DNA of 8,478 nucleotides from Clostridia bacterium (GTDB taxonomy: Bacteria > Bacillota_A > Clostridia > Oscillospirales > CAG-272), in assembly GCA_017468115.1 (NCBI GenBank), contig JAFUJS010000051.1, positions 1-8,478 on the forward strand, written 5' to 3'. Shown here one piece after another: positions 1-6,644 of this stretch. Position numbers and translations under genes: made by a program. Position 1 is the stretch's first letter. Each line of letters opens with the position of its first letter. The notes under the pieces were generated by a model. That model did not search any database. It was not told the DNA's origin and was given only the letters and a program-made list of their open reading frames with translations.

Positions 1-104
1 ACCTTGTCTGCCCCGATTTCGTTGGCACGAGCCTTACAGTATTCAAAAATCTCACGAATAACTGAACGCTTACTGCCTAAGCCATACATTTTTTCGTTTA
101 ACAT
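1..104 (-). CDS. Pyridoxal-phosphate aminotransferase, class I/II (N-terminus only)
   Basis: Only the first 34 codons are present; the gene runs off the left edge. The peptide begins MLNEKMYGLGSKRSVIREIF and continues to GADK. I recognise this from memory as the N-terminus of clostridial aspartate/aromatic aminotransferase-like PLP enzymes. The catalytic lysine and the PLP-binding residues lie outside the window, so activity cannot be judged. The ATG at 104 has a good ribosome-binding signal (AGGTGA about 6 nt upstream) and overlaps the stop of the amidohydrolase gene by 7 nt, so the two are probably translationally coupled. From the operon, the likely role is reversible transamination between aromatic amino acids and aryl-pyruvates, the substrates or products of IorAB. 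That substrate assignment is inference. Family identity is fairly secure for so short a piece. Confidence 0.72.
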   Translation of the reverse strand, partial: MLNEKMYGLGSKRSVIREIFEYCKARANEIGADK

Positions 105-913
105 ATTTCACCTATTAGTTTTATTGCGTTTTTTGAAAGGATTTTATCTGTGGCAAGCGCACCGAGGTCGTAGCCACGAAGAATATCTATCATTTCGCCC
201 TGGTCCTGCCAGGGGCTGTCGGTGGCAAAGAGAATTTTGTCCTCTCCGTGCCTTTCTACCATACGGCAAAGGTCATCCCTTGAGGTTGATTTCAGCACGT
301 AAGAGGTGTCAAAATAAACGTCCTCTCCTGCCAAAAGCTCATAAACCTCCGAGTAAAGCTCGTTTCCGCCAAGGTGGGCAAGCACAAGCCTGTCGTAGCC
401 ACCTATTTTGTCAAGAGCTGAAATTACACGCCTAGGGGTGCATTTTATCTCCTGTCCCACAAAGGCACCGTCAAGTCCTGCGTGGGTAACGGTAATTAGG
501 TCAAGCTCCTTTGCCTTTTTCAGAATTTTTATATATCTTGGGTCGTCAAAGAATACGCCCTGATAGTCGGGATGAAGCTTTATTCCAAGAAAGCCCTGCC
601 CCTTGATTTTTTCAAGCCAAAGGTCTGTGTCCTCTGTGTCCGGGTGGATGCCTGCAAAGGAAATAATACCACCCTGTGTCGCTCTTTCCCTGTTTATCTG
701 CTGTGCAAAAGCGTTTATGCTATCCATTTGCTTGGGTCTTGTTACCACAGGCAAATTGATAGAAATATTAACGCCGGACTTTTCCATAGAGGAAAGCAGC
801 CCCGCCATAGTGCCATCACTATGGGCAGGTATGCTTGCATTTTCGGAAAGGGCCTTAATTGTTGCCCCTGCAATTTTGTCAGGGAAAATATGGGTATGAA
901 AATCTATAATCAT
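98..913 (-). CDS. Amidohydrolase_2 family metal-dependent TIM-barrel protein
   Basis: A 271-residue protein of the Amidohydrolase_2 family (COG2159 type), which contains hydrolases and non-oxidative decarboxylases such as the ACMSD and resorcylate decarboxylase groups. Visible metal-site residues are H6 and H8 in DFHTH, H90 in GIHPD, K112/H114 in IKLHPDYQG, H144 in THAG, H180 in AHLGG and D232 in ATDSPW. This is a full set for the fold, and the length is typical. I chose the ATG at 913 because the protein then opens with MIIDFHTH, the usual start of this family; the longer frame to 991 would add 26 unrelated residues overlapping the upstream gene. The start lies 4 nt after the ACT gene stop with no clear ribosome-binding site, so it is probably translated by coupling. 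The substrate is unknown. Position between an ACT protein and an aminotransferase suggests an aromatic or 2-oxoacid-related substrate, but that is inference. A cytoplasmic location is expected because no signal peptide is seen. Confidence 0.85.
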   Translation of the reverse strand: MIIDFHTHIFPDKIAGATIKALSENASIPAHSDGTMAGLLSSMEKSGVNISINLPVVTRPKQMDSINAFAQQINRERATQGGIISFAGIHPDTEDTDLWLEKIKGQGFLGIKLHPDYQGVFFDDPRYIKILKKAKELDLITVTHAGLDGAFVGQEIKCTPRRVISALDKIGGYDRLVLAHLGGNELYSEVYELLAGEDVYFDTSYVLKSTSRDDLCRMVERHGEDKILFATDSPWQDQGEMIDILRGYDLGALATDKILSKNAIKLIGEIC

Positions 914-917
914 TTTA

Positions 918-1346
918 TTAAAGAGATGCAATTTCCTTACTTGACATTGTGCCGATGTGGCTGTTTTTGAGAATTTGGCAAGCCTTATCAAGCTCGTTTG
1001 TCTTCATAACGATTGATGCGTCTGTTGTTTCAACGCTCAAGCCATACATGTATTCAATGCTGATATTTTCCTTAGCAATAACGTCAAGGATTTGCTGCAA
1101 GGCGCCTGTTTTGTGTGGCACCTTGATTATGAGCACCTCCGTAAGAAGGCTGGAAAAGCCTGCCTTAAGAAGCACGTCCTTTGCCTCCTCAGGCTTATTT
1201 ACAATAAGTCTTAAAAGACCATATTCTGCTGTATCAGCCAAGCTGATTGACAAAATGTTTATGTCGTTCTCCTTCAAAACATTAAGCACCTGTCCAAGTC
1301 TGCCCTGTCTGTTTTCAATAAAAACGGATACCTGATTTACTGTCAT
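918..1346 (-). CDS. Tandem ACT-domain protein, probable amino-acid sensor
   Basis: A 142-residue protein consisting of two ACT domains and little else. The first spans about residues 4-66 (QVSVFIENRQGRLGQVLNVL, then the I-SISLAD strand and E41-YGLLRLIV). The second spans about 70-135 (EVLIIKVPHKTGALQQILDV, then NISIEYMYG and ASIVMKT). ACT domains bind amino acids at the dimer interface and usually regulate linked enzymes. Stand-alone tandem-ACT proteins of this length (COG4747 type) are often encoded beside phenylacetate-CoA ligase and indolepyruvate oxidoreductase genes. No DNA-binding or catalytic domain is present, so a direct protein-protein or sensing role is more likely than transcriptional control. 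The ATG at 1346 follows AAAGGAGAAAAGGCT, an excellent ribosome-binding site; the in-frame ATG at 1382 would overlap the paaK stop and lacks this. The gap to the upstream paaK is 13 nt. The ligand, perhaps an aromatic amino acid, is inference. Confidence 0.86.
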   Translation of the reverse strand: MTVNQVSVFIENRQGRLGQVLNVLKENDINILSISLADTAEYGLLRLIVNKPEEAKDVLLKAGFSSLLTEVLIIKVPHKTGALQQILDVIAKENISIEYMYGLSVETTDASIVMKTNELDKACQILKNSHIGTMSSKEIASL

Positions 1347-1359
1347 AGCCTTTTCTCCT

Positions 1360-2658
1360 TTAATATAGCTTTCTGTTATCAATTACGTGAACTGCCTTGC
1401 CCTCACTGCGCTTTAGTGAGTTTGGACCCATTAGCTTGATTTTTGCGCTGATGCCAAGGGCGCTTTGAATAACCTGACCAATCTTCTTGGTTAGCTTTTC
1501 AATTCCACGAATTTCGTCGGTGTAGTATTTTGCATCAATTTCAACCTGAATTTCAAGAGTGTCAAGGTTGTTTTCTCTGTCTACTATCATCATATAGTGA
1601 GGTGTAACCTCTTCAACCTCGATAAGCGCAGCCTCAACCTGGCTTGGGAATACGTTAACGCCACGAATAATAAGCATATCGTCGCTTCTTCCCTTAAAGC
1701 GGGAAATACGTGGACTTGTTCTGCCACAGGCGCACTTTTCTCTTGTGATGCTGGTTAAATCCTTTGTTCTGTAACGAATAAGAGGAATACCCTCTTTTGT
1801 CAGAGTTGTAAATACAAGCTCGCCGGTTTCTCCGTCTGCTACCGGCTCAAGAGTTTTTGCATCAATGATTTCCGGATAGAAATGGTCGTCGCAGATATGA
1901 AGTCCTGCATGCTCCTTACAGTCGCAGGCAACACCCGGACCCATAATCTCGGAAAGTCCGTATATGTCGTGGGCGGAGATGTTAAGACGGGTTTCAATCT
2001 CGTGTCTCATCTTCTCTGTCCAAGGCTCAGCTCCGCAAATTGCTGTCTTTAGCTTGATTTTGTCAAGGTTGCCCTCGTCTCTTAAAACCTCGGAAAGGTG
2101 AAGAAGATATGATGGTGTGCAGGCAATTGCGGTTGCGCCAAAGTCAACCATCATTGTTGTCAGCTTCTTTGAGTTACCTGTGCTCATTGGAACAACCATA
2201 GCGCCAAGCTTTTCAGCGCCGTAGTGTGCGCCAAGACCGCCTGTAAATAGTCCATAGCCATAGGCAACCTGAATAATGTCCTCGTTTGTTACGCCTGCCA
2301 TAGCCATACAGCGTGCAACGCACTCGCTCCAAACGTCGATATCGTATTGGGTGTAGCAAACAACCGTTGCCTTACCTGTTGTACCTGAGGATGCGTGTAT
2401 TCTTACAATATCCTTGTGGTCAGCGGCAAACAGTCCGAAGGGGTATGTATCACGAAGGTCGTCCTTTGTGGTGTATGGGAGCTTGGTAATGTCGTCAATG
2501 GACTTAATGTCCTCCGGCTTAACCCCGTGCTCATCCATCCTCTTGCGGTAAAATTCTACGTTTTCGTAAACATATTTTACCAGCTTTATAAGTCTTTCGC
2601 TTTGTAGCTTTTTCTTGTCCTCATTGGACATACATTCCATTTCTTTATTCCAAATCAT
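1360..2658 (-). CDS. paaK: Phenylacetate-CoA ligase (AMP-forming), copy B
   Basis: A 432-residue ANL-superfamily adenylate-forming ligase of normal PaaK length. It activates an arylacetate (phenylacetate, indoleacetate or similar) with ATP and CoA to the CoA thioester, AMP and PPi. Visible motifs are the P-loop [13 protein letters not shown] (88-100), the adenine-site [10 protein letters not shown] (209-218), YGLSE (233-237), RYRTKD (295-300), the hinge region [20 protein letters not shown] (323-342) and a candidate catalytic lysine K421 near the C-terminus. Cysteines and histidines at 245, 247, 250, 254, 309 and 311 could form a metal site; that is inference. The P-loop has Ala where most relatives have Pro (TGKP). 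I chose the ATG at 2658 because MIWNKE matches the start of copy A; the in-frame ATG at 2670 would lie inside iorB. The junction with iorB is TAA-T-ATG, with GAGG just upstream. Paralogous to the gene at 4976-6280. Confidence 0.93.
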   Translation of the reverse strand: MIWNKEMECMSNEDKKKLQSERLIKLVKYVYENVEFYRKRMDEHGVKPEDIKSIDDITKLPYTTKDDLRDTYPFGLFAADHKDIVRIHASSGTTGKATVVCYTQYDIDVWSECVARCMAMAGVTNEDIIQVAYGYGLFTGGLGAHYGAEKLGAMVVPMSTGNSKKLTTMMVDFGATAIACTPSYLLHLSEVLRDEGNLDKIKLKTAICGAEPWTEKMRHEIETRLNISAHDIYGLSEIMGPGVACDCKEHAGLHICDDHFYPEIIDAKTLEPVADGETGELVFTTLTKEGIPLIRYRTKDLTSITREKCACGRTSPRISRFKGRSDDMLIIRGVNVFPSQVEAALIEVEEVTPHYMMIVDRENNLDTLEIQVEIDAKYYTDEIRGIEKLTKKIGQVIQSALGISAKIKLMGPNSLKRSEGKAVHVIDNRKLY

Positions 2659-2659
2659 A

Positions 2660-3220
2660 TTATGCCTCATATCCTAATTCAAAAGCTTTTTTGTTGATTT
2701 CTATGGTTTTTGGTGGTACAGTTGCCTCAAGCACCCTTAGCCAATCCTCTTTTTCAAAGCCGATATGCTTTGCGGATGCGCCAAGAACTACTGTATTCAG
2801 CACCTTGGAGTTGCCTATTTCCCTTGCTATGCTGCCTGCATCTATGGTGTAGAGCTTGTGGTTTTTTGCAAGCGTGCTAAGAATATCCTTTGGGTATTCC
2901 TTAGCGCCGATAACTACTGTCATTGGGTCAATTCTTGTGTCGTTTACAATGAGTGTGCCCTCCGGCTTTAGGAAGTGCGCGTATCTTAGCGCCTCAAGCC
3001 TTTCAAAGGAGATAAGCACGTCAACCGTGCCCTCCTCGCAAACAGGCTCGTAAACCTTAGTGCCGAATCTTACAAAGGTAACAACGCTACCGCCACGCTG
3101 TGCCATTCCGTGCACCTCTGAAAGCTTAACATCGTAGCCACCCTGAAGGGCAGTCTTACCGATAATTCTGCTGGTGAGAAGTGTGCCTTGTCCGCCAACG
3201 CCAACTACCATTATATTCAT
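2660..3220 (-). CDS. iorB: Indolepyruvate ferredoxin oxidoreductase, beta subunit
   Basis: A 186-residue protein of the pyruvate/ketoisovalerate oxidoreductase gamma-domain family. It partners IorA (encoded just upstream) to convert aryl-pyruvates plus CoA and oxidised ferredoxin to arylacetyl-CoA, CO2 and reduced ferredoxin, reversibly. The N-terminal glycine motif GVGGQG (7-12) and the signature [11 protein letters not shown] (34-44) are intact, and the length is usual for the family. I chose the ATG at 3220, which gives the family-typical start [12 protein letters not shown] and is preceded by GAGGGGGGCG at ribosome-binding distance. The in-frame ATG at 3238 overlaps the iorA stop as ATGA and would make that G-rich signal coding. 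The protein contains no Fe-S cysteine cluster, as expected, since the clusters are on IorA. Cytoplasmic and oxygen-sensitive as a complex. Family assignment is firm; preference for indole-, phenyl- or hydroxyphenyl-pyruvate cannot be read from sequence. Confidence 0.94.
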   Translation of the reverse strand: MNIMVVGVGGQGTLLTSRIIGKTALQGGYDVKLSEVHGMAQRGGSVVTFVRFGTKVYEPVCEEGTVDVLISFERLEALRYAHFLKPEGTLIVNDTRIDPMTVVIGAKEYPKDILSTLAKNHKLYTIDAGSIAREIGNSKVLNTVVLGASAKHIGFEKEDWLRVLEATVPPKTIEINKKAFELGYEA

Positions 3221-3234
3221 AATCGTCGCCCCCC

Positions 3235-4974
3235 TCATCTCTCAACCTGTGAAATAGCGCCAAACTTGCAGTAGCTCTTGCAAAGTCCGCAGCCGTTACA
3301 CATAGCCTCGTCAATTTTTACTGTGCCGTCCTCTGCCTTGGTCATTGCAGGACAGCCTATCTTCATGCACATGCCACACTTTTTACATTTCTCGCTGTCA
3401 ACCTTGCACTTGAATGGGAATTTCTGACCCTTCAAAAGTGCGCAAGGCGCTTTTGCGATAATAACTGTAAGTGTGTCGCTCTTTACGCTTTCCTTAATTA
3501 CGCTCTCAAGTCCGCTAACGTCAAAGGCATTGATTTCAATAACGCTTGGAACGCCCATGCTACGGCAAAGCTCTGCCAGGTCAATAGCATATGTGTCCTC
3601 GCCCTTTAATGTCTTGCCTGTTGCCGCATGCTCCTGATGTCCTGTCATACCTGTTGTACGGTTGTCAAGAATCATAACTGTGCCTGTGGACTTGTTGTAA
3701 ACCATATTGATAAGTGAGTTTACGCCTGTATGAAGGAAGGTGGAGTCGCCGATAGTAGCAACCCAATTCTTTATGTACTCCTTGCCCTTTGCCTTTTCCA
3801 TACCGTGAAGCAGGGAAATAGATGAGCCCATACAAATTGTTGTATCAATAACGCTGAGTGGAGCAACTGCGCCAAGGGTATAACAGCCGATGTCGCCTGC
3901 TGCGTGTATCTTCAGCTTATTAAGAACGGAAAATACGCTTCTGTGTGGACAGCCCGGACAAAGAATTGGCGGACGTGCCGGTGCCTCTGCCTTAGTAAAG
4001 GCGCACACCTCTTCATCAAAGAGCACCTTTTTAAGCATATTTGCGCTGTATTCGCCCTGCTTTGTAAACAGCTCCTTGCCCTTTACATTAAGTCCCCAGG
4101 CTCTTACCTGCTCCTCGATAACAGGCTCCAGCTCCTCAAAGATGTAAACCGTTTCTACCTCTTTCACAAATTCCTCAATAAGAGCCTTAGGCAGTGGGTT
4201 GATTACACCCAGCTTCAAAACGCTTGCATTAGGGCAAGCCTCCTTAACATACTGATAGGGCACGCCTGAGGTAATAAAGCCGATTTTCTTGTCGTTATAT
4301 TCAACTCTGTTAATTGGGAAGTCCGGGGCATCAAGAGCCATCTTGTCCTCTCTTGCCTCAACCACCTTGTGTCTGCCGATAGCGGATGCAGGCATCATAA
4401 CGTACTTAGGCACGCTTCTTTCGTATACCTTGTCCTCTACCTCCACTCTTTCACACAGGTCAACAACGCTTTGAGAGTGAGAAAGCTTTGTGGTTGTTCT
4501 GAAAATAACGGGTGTATCGTATTTTTCGCTAAGCTCAAAGGCGTACTTGAAATACTCCTTTGCCTCGCTGCTGTCTGCCGGCTCCACAAGTGGTAAATGA
4601 GCGCTTCTTGCAATCATTCTTGTATCCTGCTCGTTTTGTGAGCTGGCAATACCCGGGTCGTCAGCAACAACAATAACAAGTCCTGCGTTAATGCCTGTGT
4701 ATGCAAGGGTATATAGAGGGTCAGAGGCAACATTTAGTCCTACGTGCTTCATACAAGCCATAGAGCGCACGCCTGCAATAGCCGAGCCTGCCGCAACCTC
4801 AAGGGCAACCTTTTCGTTTGGCGCCCACTCTGTATATACCTCATCATATTTTGCTAAAAATTCACTGATTTCTGTGCTTGGTGTGCCGGGATAGGAGCTG
4901 CTAACCTTAACTCCTGCCTCGTATGCGCCACGGGCAATAGCCTCGTTTCCAAGCATTATTCTCTTTTCTGCCAT
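3235..4974 (-). CDS. iorA: Indolepyruvate ferredoxin oxidoreductase, alpha subunit
   Basis: A 579-residue catalytic subunit with the standard IorA layout. The N-terminal pyrimidine-binding domain carries SSYPGTPSTEI (26-36) and a conserved E58. The transketolase C-terminal-like middle domain covers about 230-325. The thiamine diphosphate-binding domain starts with CPGCPHRSVF (339-348) and includes DIGCYTLG and the Mg/ThDP motif GDSTF (409-413) through LDNRTTGMTG (436-445). The C-terminal two-cluster ferredoxin domain has C530-x2-C-x2-C-x4-C and C559-x2-C-x2-C-x3-C, for two 4Fe-4S clusters. All key residues are present. I chose the ATG at 4974, giving MAEKRIMLGNEA; it sits one base after the upstream paaK stop (TAATATG) with GGAG about 10 nt before it. 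The in-frame ATG at 5052 would lie inside paaK. With IorB it links aryl-pyruvates and arylacetyl-CoA using ferredoxin. A strict or facultative anaerobic lifestyle is implied. Confidence 0.96.
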   Translation of the reverse strand: MAEKRIMLGNEAIARGAYEAGVKVSSSYPGTPSTEISEFLAKYDEVYTEWAPNEKVALEVAAGSAIAGVRSMACMKHVGLNVASDPLYTLAYTGINAGLVIVVADDPGIASSQNEQDTRMIARSAHLPLVEPADSSEAKEYFKYAFELSEKYDTPVIFRTTTKLSHSQSVVDLCERVEVEDKVYERSVPKYVMMPASAIGRHKVVEAREDKMALDAPDFPINRVEYNDKKIGFITSGVPYQYVKEACPNASVLKLGVINPLPKALIEEFVKEVETVYIFEELEPVIEEQVRAWGLNVKGKELFTKQGEYSANMLKKVLFDEEVCAFTKAEAPARPPILCPGCPHRSVFSVLNKLKIHAAGDIGCYTLGAVAPLSVIDTTICMGSSISLLHGMEKAKGKEYIKNWVATIGDSTFLHTGVNSLINMVYNKSTGTVMILDNRTTGMTGHQEHAATGKTLKGEDTYAIDLAELCRSMGVPSVIEINAFDVSGLESVIKESVKSDTLTVIIAKAPCALLKGQKFPFKCKVDSEKCKKCGMCMKIGCPAMTKAEDGTVKIDEAMCNGCGLCKSYCKFGAISQVER

Positions 4975-4975
4975 A

Positions 4976-6280
4976 TTATTTCTGCTCCTTTCGTAAATCC
5001 CTAACTCTTTTTGCCTTACCCTCGAAGCGAGCAAGGGTGTTGGGGGACTCAAGCATTACCTTGGCATCAAGTCCAAGCATAACCTTAAGCTTATTTCTCA
5101 CAGCCCTCTCGATAGCCTCCAGCTCCTTAAAGGAGTCGGTTGCCTTAAGCAGCTCAACCCTAACAGTCAGCTTATCTGAATAGCCATCTCTTTCAACAAT
5201 AATTTCATAGTGTGGACCAAGACCCTCTGTACCGAGGACAACCTCCTCAATCTGGCTTGGGAACACGTTAACGCCACGGATTTTAAGCATATCGTCGCTT
5301 CTGCCGGAGAGGTTCTCCATTCTGACAGTAGTTCTTCCACACTTACATGGCTCATATATCAGCCTTGTTATGTCCTTTGTCCTGTATCTGATAAGAGGTA
5401 GCGCCTCCTTCTTAATACAGGTTATAACAAGCTCGCCCCACTCACCGGCAGGCAAAACCTCACCGGTTTCGGGGTTTATAATTTCGGGAATAAAGAAGTC
5501 CTCGTTTATATGCATACCGCACATATACTCACACTCGCCACTAACACCGGGGCCCATCAGCTCACTCATACCGTAGTTAGAGGTAACCAGCATATCGCTG
5601 CCCCAATACTTGTGCATTTCCTCACGCATTGCGTCGGTCAAAAGCTCACTGCCCACAAGACCGATTTTAACCTTAAGGTCCCTCTGCGGGTCAATACCCA
5701 TCTCCCTTGCAACCTCTGCAAGCCTTAACGCATAGGATGGTGTGGCAACAAGCAATGTTGTGCCAAAGTCCTTCATATACATAAGCTGCTTTTCGGAGTT
5801 TCCTGTTGACGAGGGAACTATTGTTGCGCCAATATTTTCAAGTCCGTAATGTAGACCAAGAGCACCTGTAAACATACCGTAGCCAAAGCAAATCTGCGCA
5901 ACATCGTTTTTGTCAGCGCCGCCTGCACAGGCAATACGTGAAACGCACTCTGTCCACACCTGCATATCTCCCTCGGTATAGCCAACAACGGTAGGCTTAC
6001 CTGTTGTGCCCGAGGATGCGTGTATTCTTAAAAGGTCCTCCTTTGGAACTGCAAACAGCCCAAAGGGATAATTATCTCTTAGGTCCTGCTTTGTAACGAA
6101 GGGGAGCCTTTTTAAGTCCGCAAGGCTTTTTATGTCCTTTGGCTTAATGCCTGCCTCGTCCATCTTTTTTCTGTATGGCAAAACCTTTTCGTATACTCTA
6201 TTTACTGTTTCCTTCAATCTTTCAAGCTGAAGGTCGTCCATTTCCTGCCTAGACAGGGTTTCTTCCCTTGCCCAAATCAT
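4976..6280 (-). CDS. paaK: Phenylacetate-CoA ligase (AMP-forming), copy A
   Basis: A 434-residue PaaK-type ligase and first intact gene of the arylacetate operon. Motifs seen are the P-loop [16 protein letters not shown] (87-102), YGMSE (236-240), RYRTKD (299-304), [20 protein letters not shown] (326-345) and K422 near the end in FEGKAKRVRD, all in the usual order. It differs from copy B where most PaaK proteins have GAEPW: here the segment reads VGSELLTDAMRE (209-220), and YGLSE is YGMSE. These changes line the nucleotide/acyl pocket in the family, so the two copies may prefer different acids; that is inference. The ATG at 6280 shares its A with the upstream TAA stop (TAATG) and is preceded by AAGGTGATTGAATA, a good ribosome-binding site. 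It is followed directly by iorA. Likely transcribed from the promoter at 6615-6644. Full length, with no damage visible. Confidence 0.93.
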   Translation of the reverse strand: MIWAREETLSRQEMDDLQLERLKETVNRVYEKVLPYRKKMDEAGIKPKDIKSLADLKRLPFVTKQDLRDNYPFGLFAVPKEDLLRIHASSGTTGKPTVVGYTEGDMQVWTECVSRIACAGGADKNDVAQICFGYGMFTGALGLHYGLENIGATIVPSSTGNSEKQLMYMKDFGTTLLVATPSYALRLAEVAREMGIDPQRDLKVKIGLVGSELLTDAMREEMHKYWGSDMLVTSNYGMSELMGPGVSGECEYMCGMHINEDFFIPEIINPETGEVLPAGEWGELVITCIKKEALPLIRYRTKDITRLIYEPCKCGRTTVRMENLSGRSDDMLKIRGVNVFPSQIEEVVLGTEGLGPHYEIIVERDGYSDKLTVRVELLKATDSFKELEAIERAVRNKLKVMLGLDAKVMLESPNTLARFEGKAKRVRDLRKEQK

Positions 6281-6546
6281 TATTCAATCACCTTCTTGTT
6301 AAATGCTGTGTCAATAATTCCCTTTTTCGGTGGTTGTGTAAGCAGGCTTACAACAAAGGTAACCACAAGAGAGGAAAACATACAAATTACGCCAATCAGC
6401 GGAGAAACGCTAACCCCCGACTGGATTGCTTCGCCAAAGCCTCCTGTAAAGCCGTTTTTGTGGTAGCCAAAGAGGACAAGAAGTCCTGCGGTAAGCACAA
6501 GCACTAGGTAGTCGAATATTCTTGGGTCCTTTTTGTCTCTCCTGCT
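6280..6546 (-). pseudogene. C-terminal remnant of a sodium:solute symporter
   Basis: An open frame of 88 codons with no convincing start. It opens right after an in-frame TAG (6547-6549) with the charged segment SRRDKKDPRIF, then a membrane span YLVLVLTAGLLVLFGY, a Gly-rich loop (NGFTGGFGEAIQSG), a second span SPLIGVICMFSSLVVTFVV and a tail SLLTQPPKKGIIDTAF. The second span followed by SLLT and PP resembles the end of SSS-family (SLC5-like) sodium:solute symporters. That match is from memory, with moderate certainty. A full symporter has roughly 450-550 residues, so about four fifths is missing. The only early start, GTG at 6504, lies inside the first membrane span and lacks a ribosome-binding site; an AGGAG at about 6543 has no ATG/GTG/TTG at the right distance. 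The stop overlaps the paaK start by one base, as in a formerly functional operon. An ancestral arylacetate importer is a reasonable guess. The alternative is a real small two-helix membrane protein. Confidence 0.5.
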
Positions 6547-6557
6547 CTAAAATGAAT

Positions 6558-6582
6558 AAAAAGGGAATATTTTTCCCTTTTT
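6558..6582 (-). terminator. Hairpin downstream of the operon promoter, possible attenuator
   Basis: A 10-bp perfect stem, AAAAAGGGAA paired with TTCCCTTTTT around a 5-nt loop (6568-6572). On the minus strand it ends in a T-run followed by more T-rich sequence, so it can act as an intrinsic terminator there, though its GC core is only three pairs. It begins about 25 nt after the predicted start of transcription and lies before the symporter remnant and paaK, which is where an attenuator would sit. The stem is near-symmetric and could also stop plus-strand transcription. Confidence 0.5.
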
Positions 6583-6614
6583 GCCATGAAAAACGCTTTA
6601 GTACGTTAAAATAT

Positions 6615-6644
6615 ATTATAAACTACATGTTTTATATATGTCAA
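6615..6644 (-). promoter_or_regulatory. Consensus sigma-A promoter for the arylacetate operon
   Basis: Read on the minus strand, TTGACA (6644-6639) and TATAAT (6620-6615) match the -35 and -10 consensus exactly, separated by 18 bp. Upstream A/T tracts (about 6650-6680) resemble an UP element. The expected transcription start is near 6608. Direction and position point to the symporter remnant, paaK, iorAB and the rest of the operon as the transcript. It lies well downstream of the terminator at 6697-6724, so it starts a separate transcription unit. Confidence 0.78.

Noticed and set aside
572..970. Plus-strand frame of 132 codons opposite the amidohydrolase gene.
   Set aside because: It is fully antisense to a gene with intact catalytic motifs, is rich in Cys and Arg, and has no ribosome-binding site or family resemblance.
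3890..4269. Two overlapping plus-strand frames opposite iorA.
   Set aside because: They are shadows of the iorA coding sequence, with no recognisable domain and no expression signals.
3235..5052. Longer starts for iorA (5052), iorB (3238), paaK copy B (2670), the ACT gene (1382) and the amidohydrolase (991).
   Set aside because: Each would extend into the preceding gene, adds residues unlike the family N-terminus, and in most cases bypasses a better-placed ribosome-binding site.
6280..6504. A 74-residue membrane protein starting at GTG 6504.
   Set aside because: The GTG is inside a hydrophobic span, lacks a ribosome-binding site, and coding-like sequence (SRRDKKDPRIFDY) continues upstream in the same frame to 6546. 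A truncated gene explains it better.
6504..6587. A 27-codon leader ORF (ATG at 6587, start MAKREKYSLF) whose TAG stop overlaps the GTG at 6504 (TAGTG), suggesting a leader peptide coupled to the membrane frame.
   Set aside because: There is no ribosome-binding site before the ATG, the frame runs through the hairpin, and the composition is unremarkable. Overlap of TAG with GTG is easily by chance.
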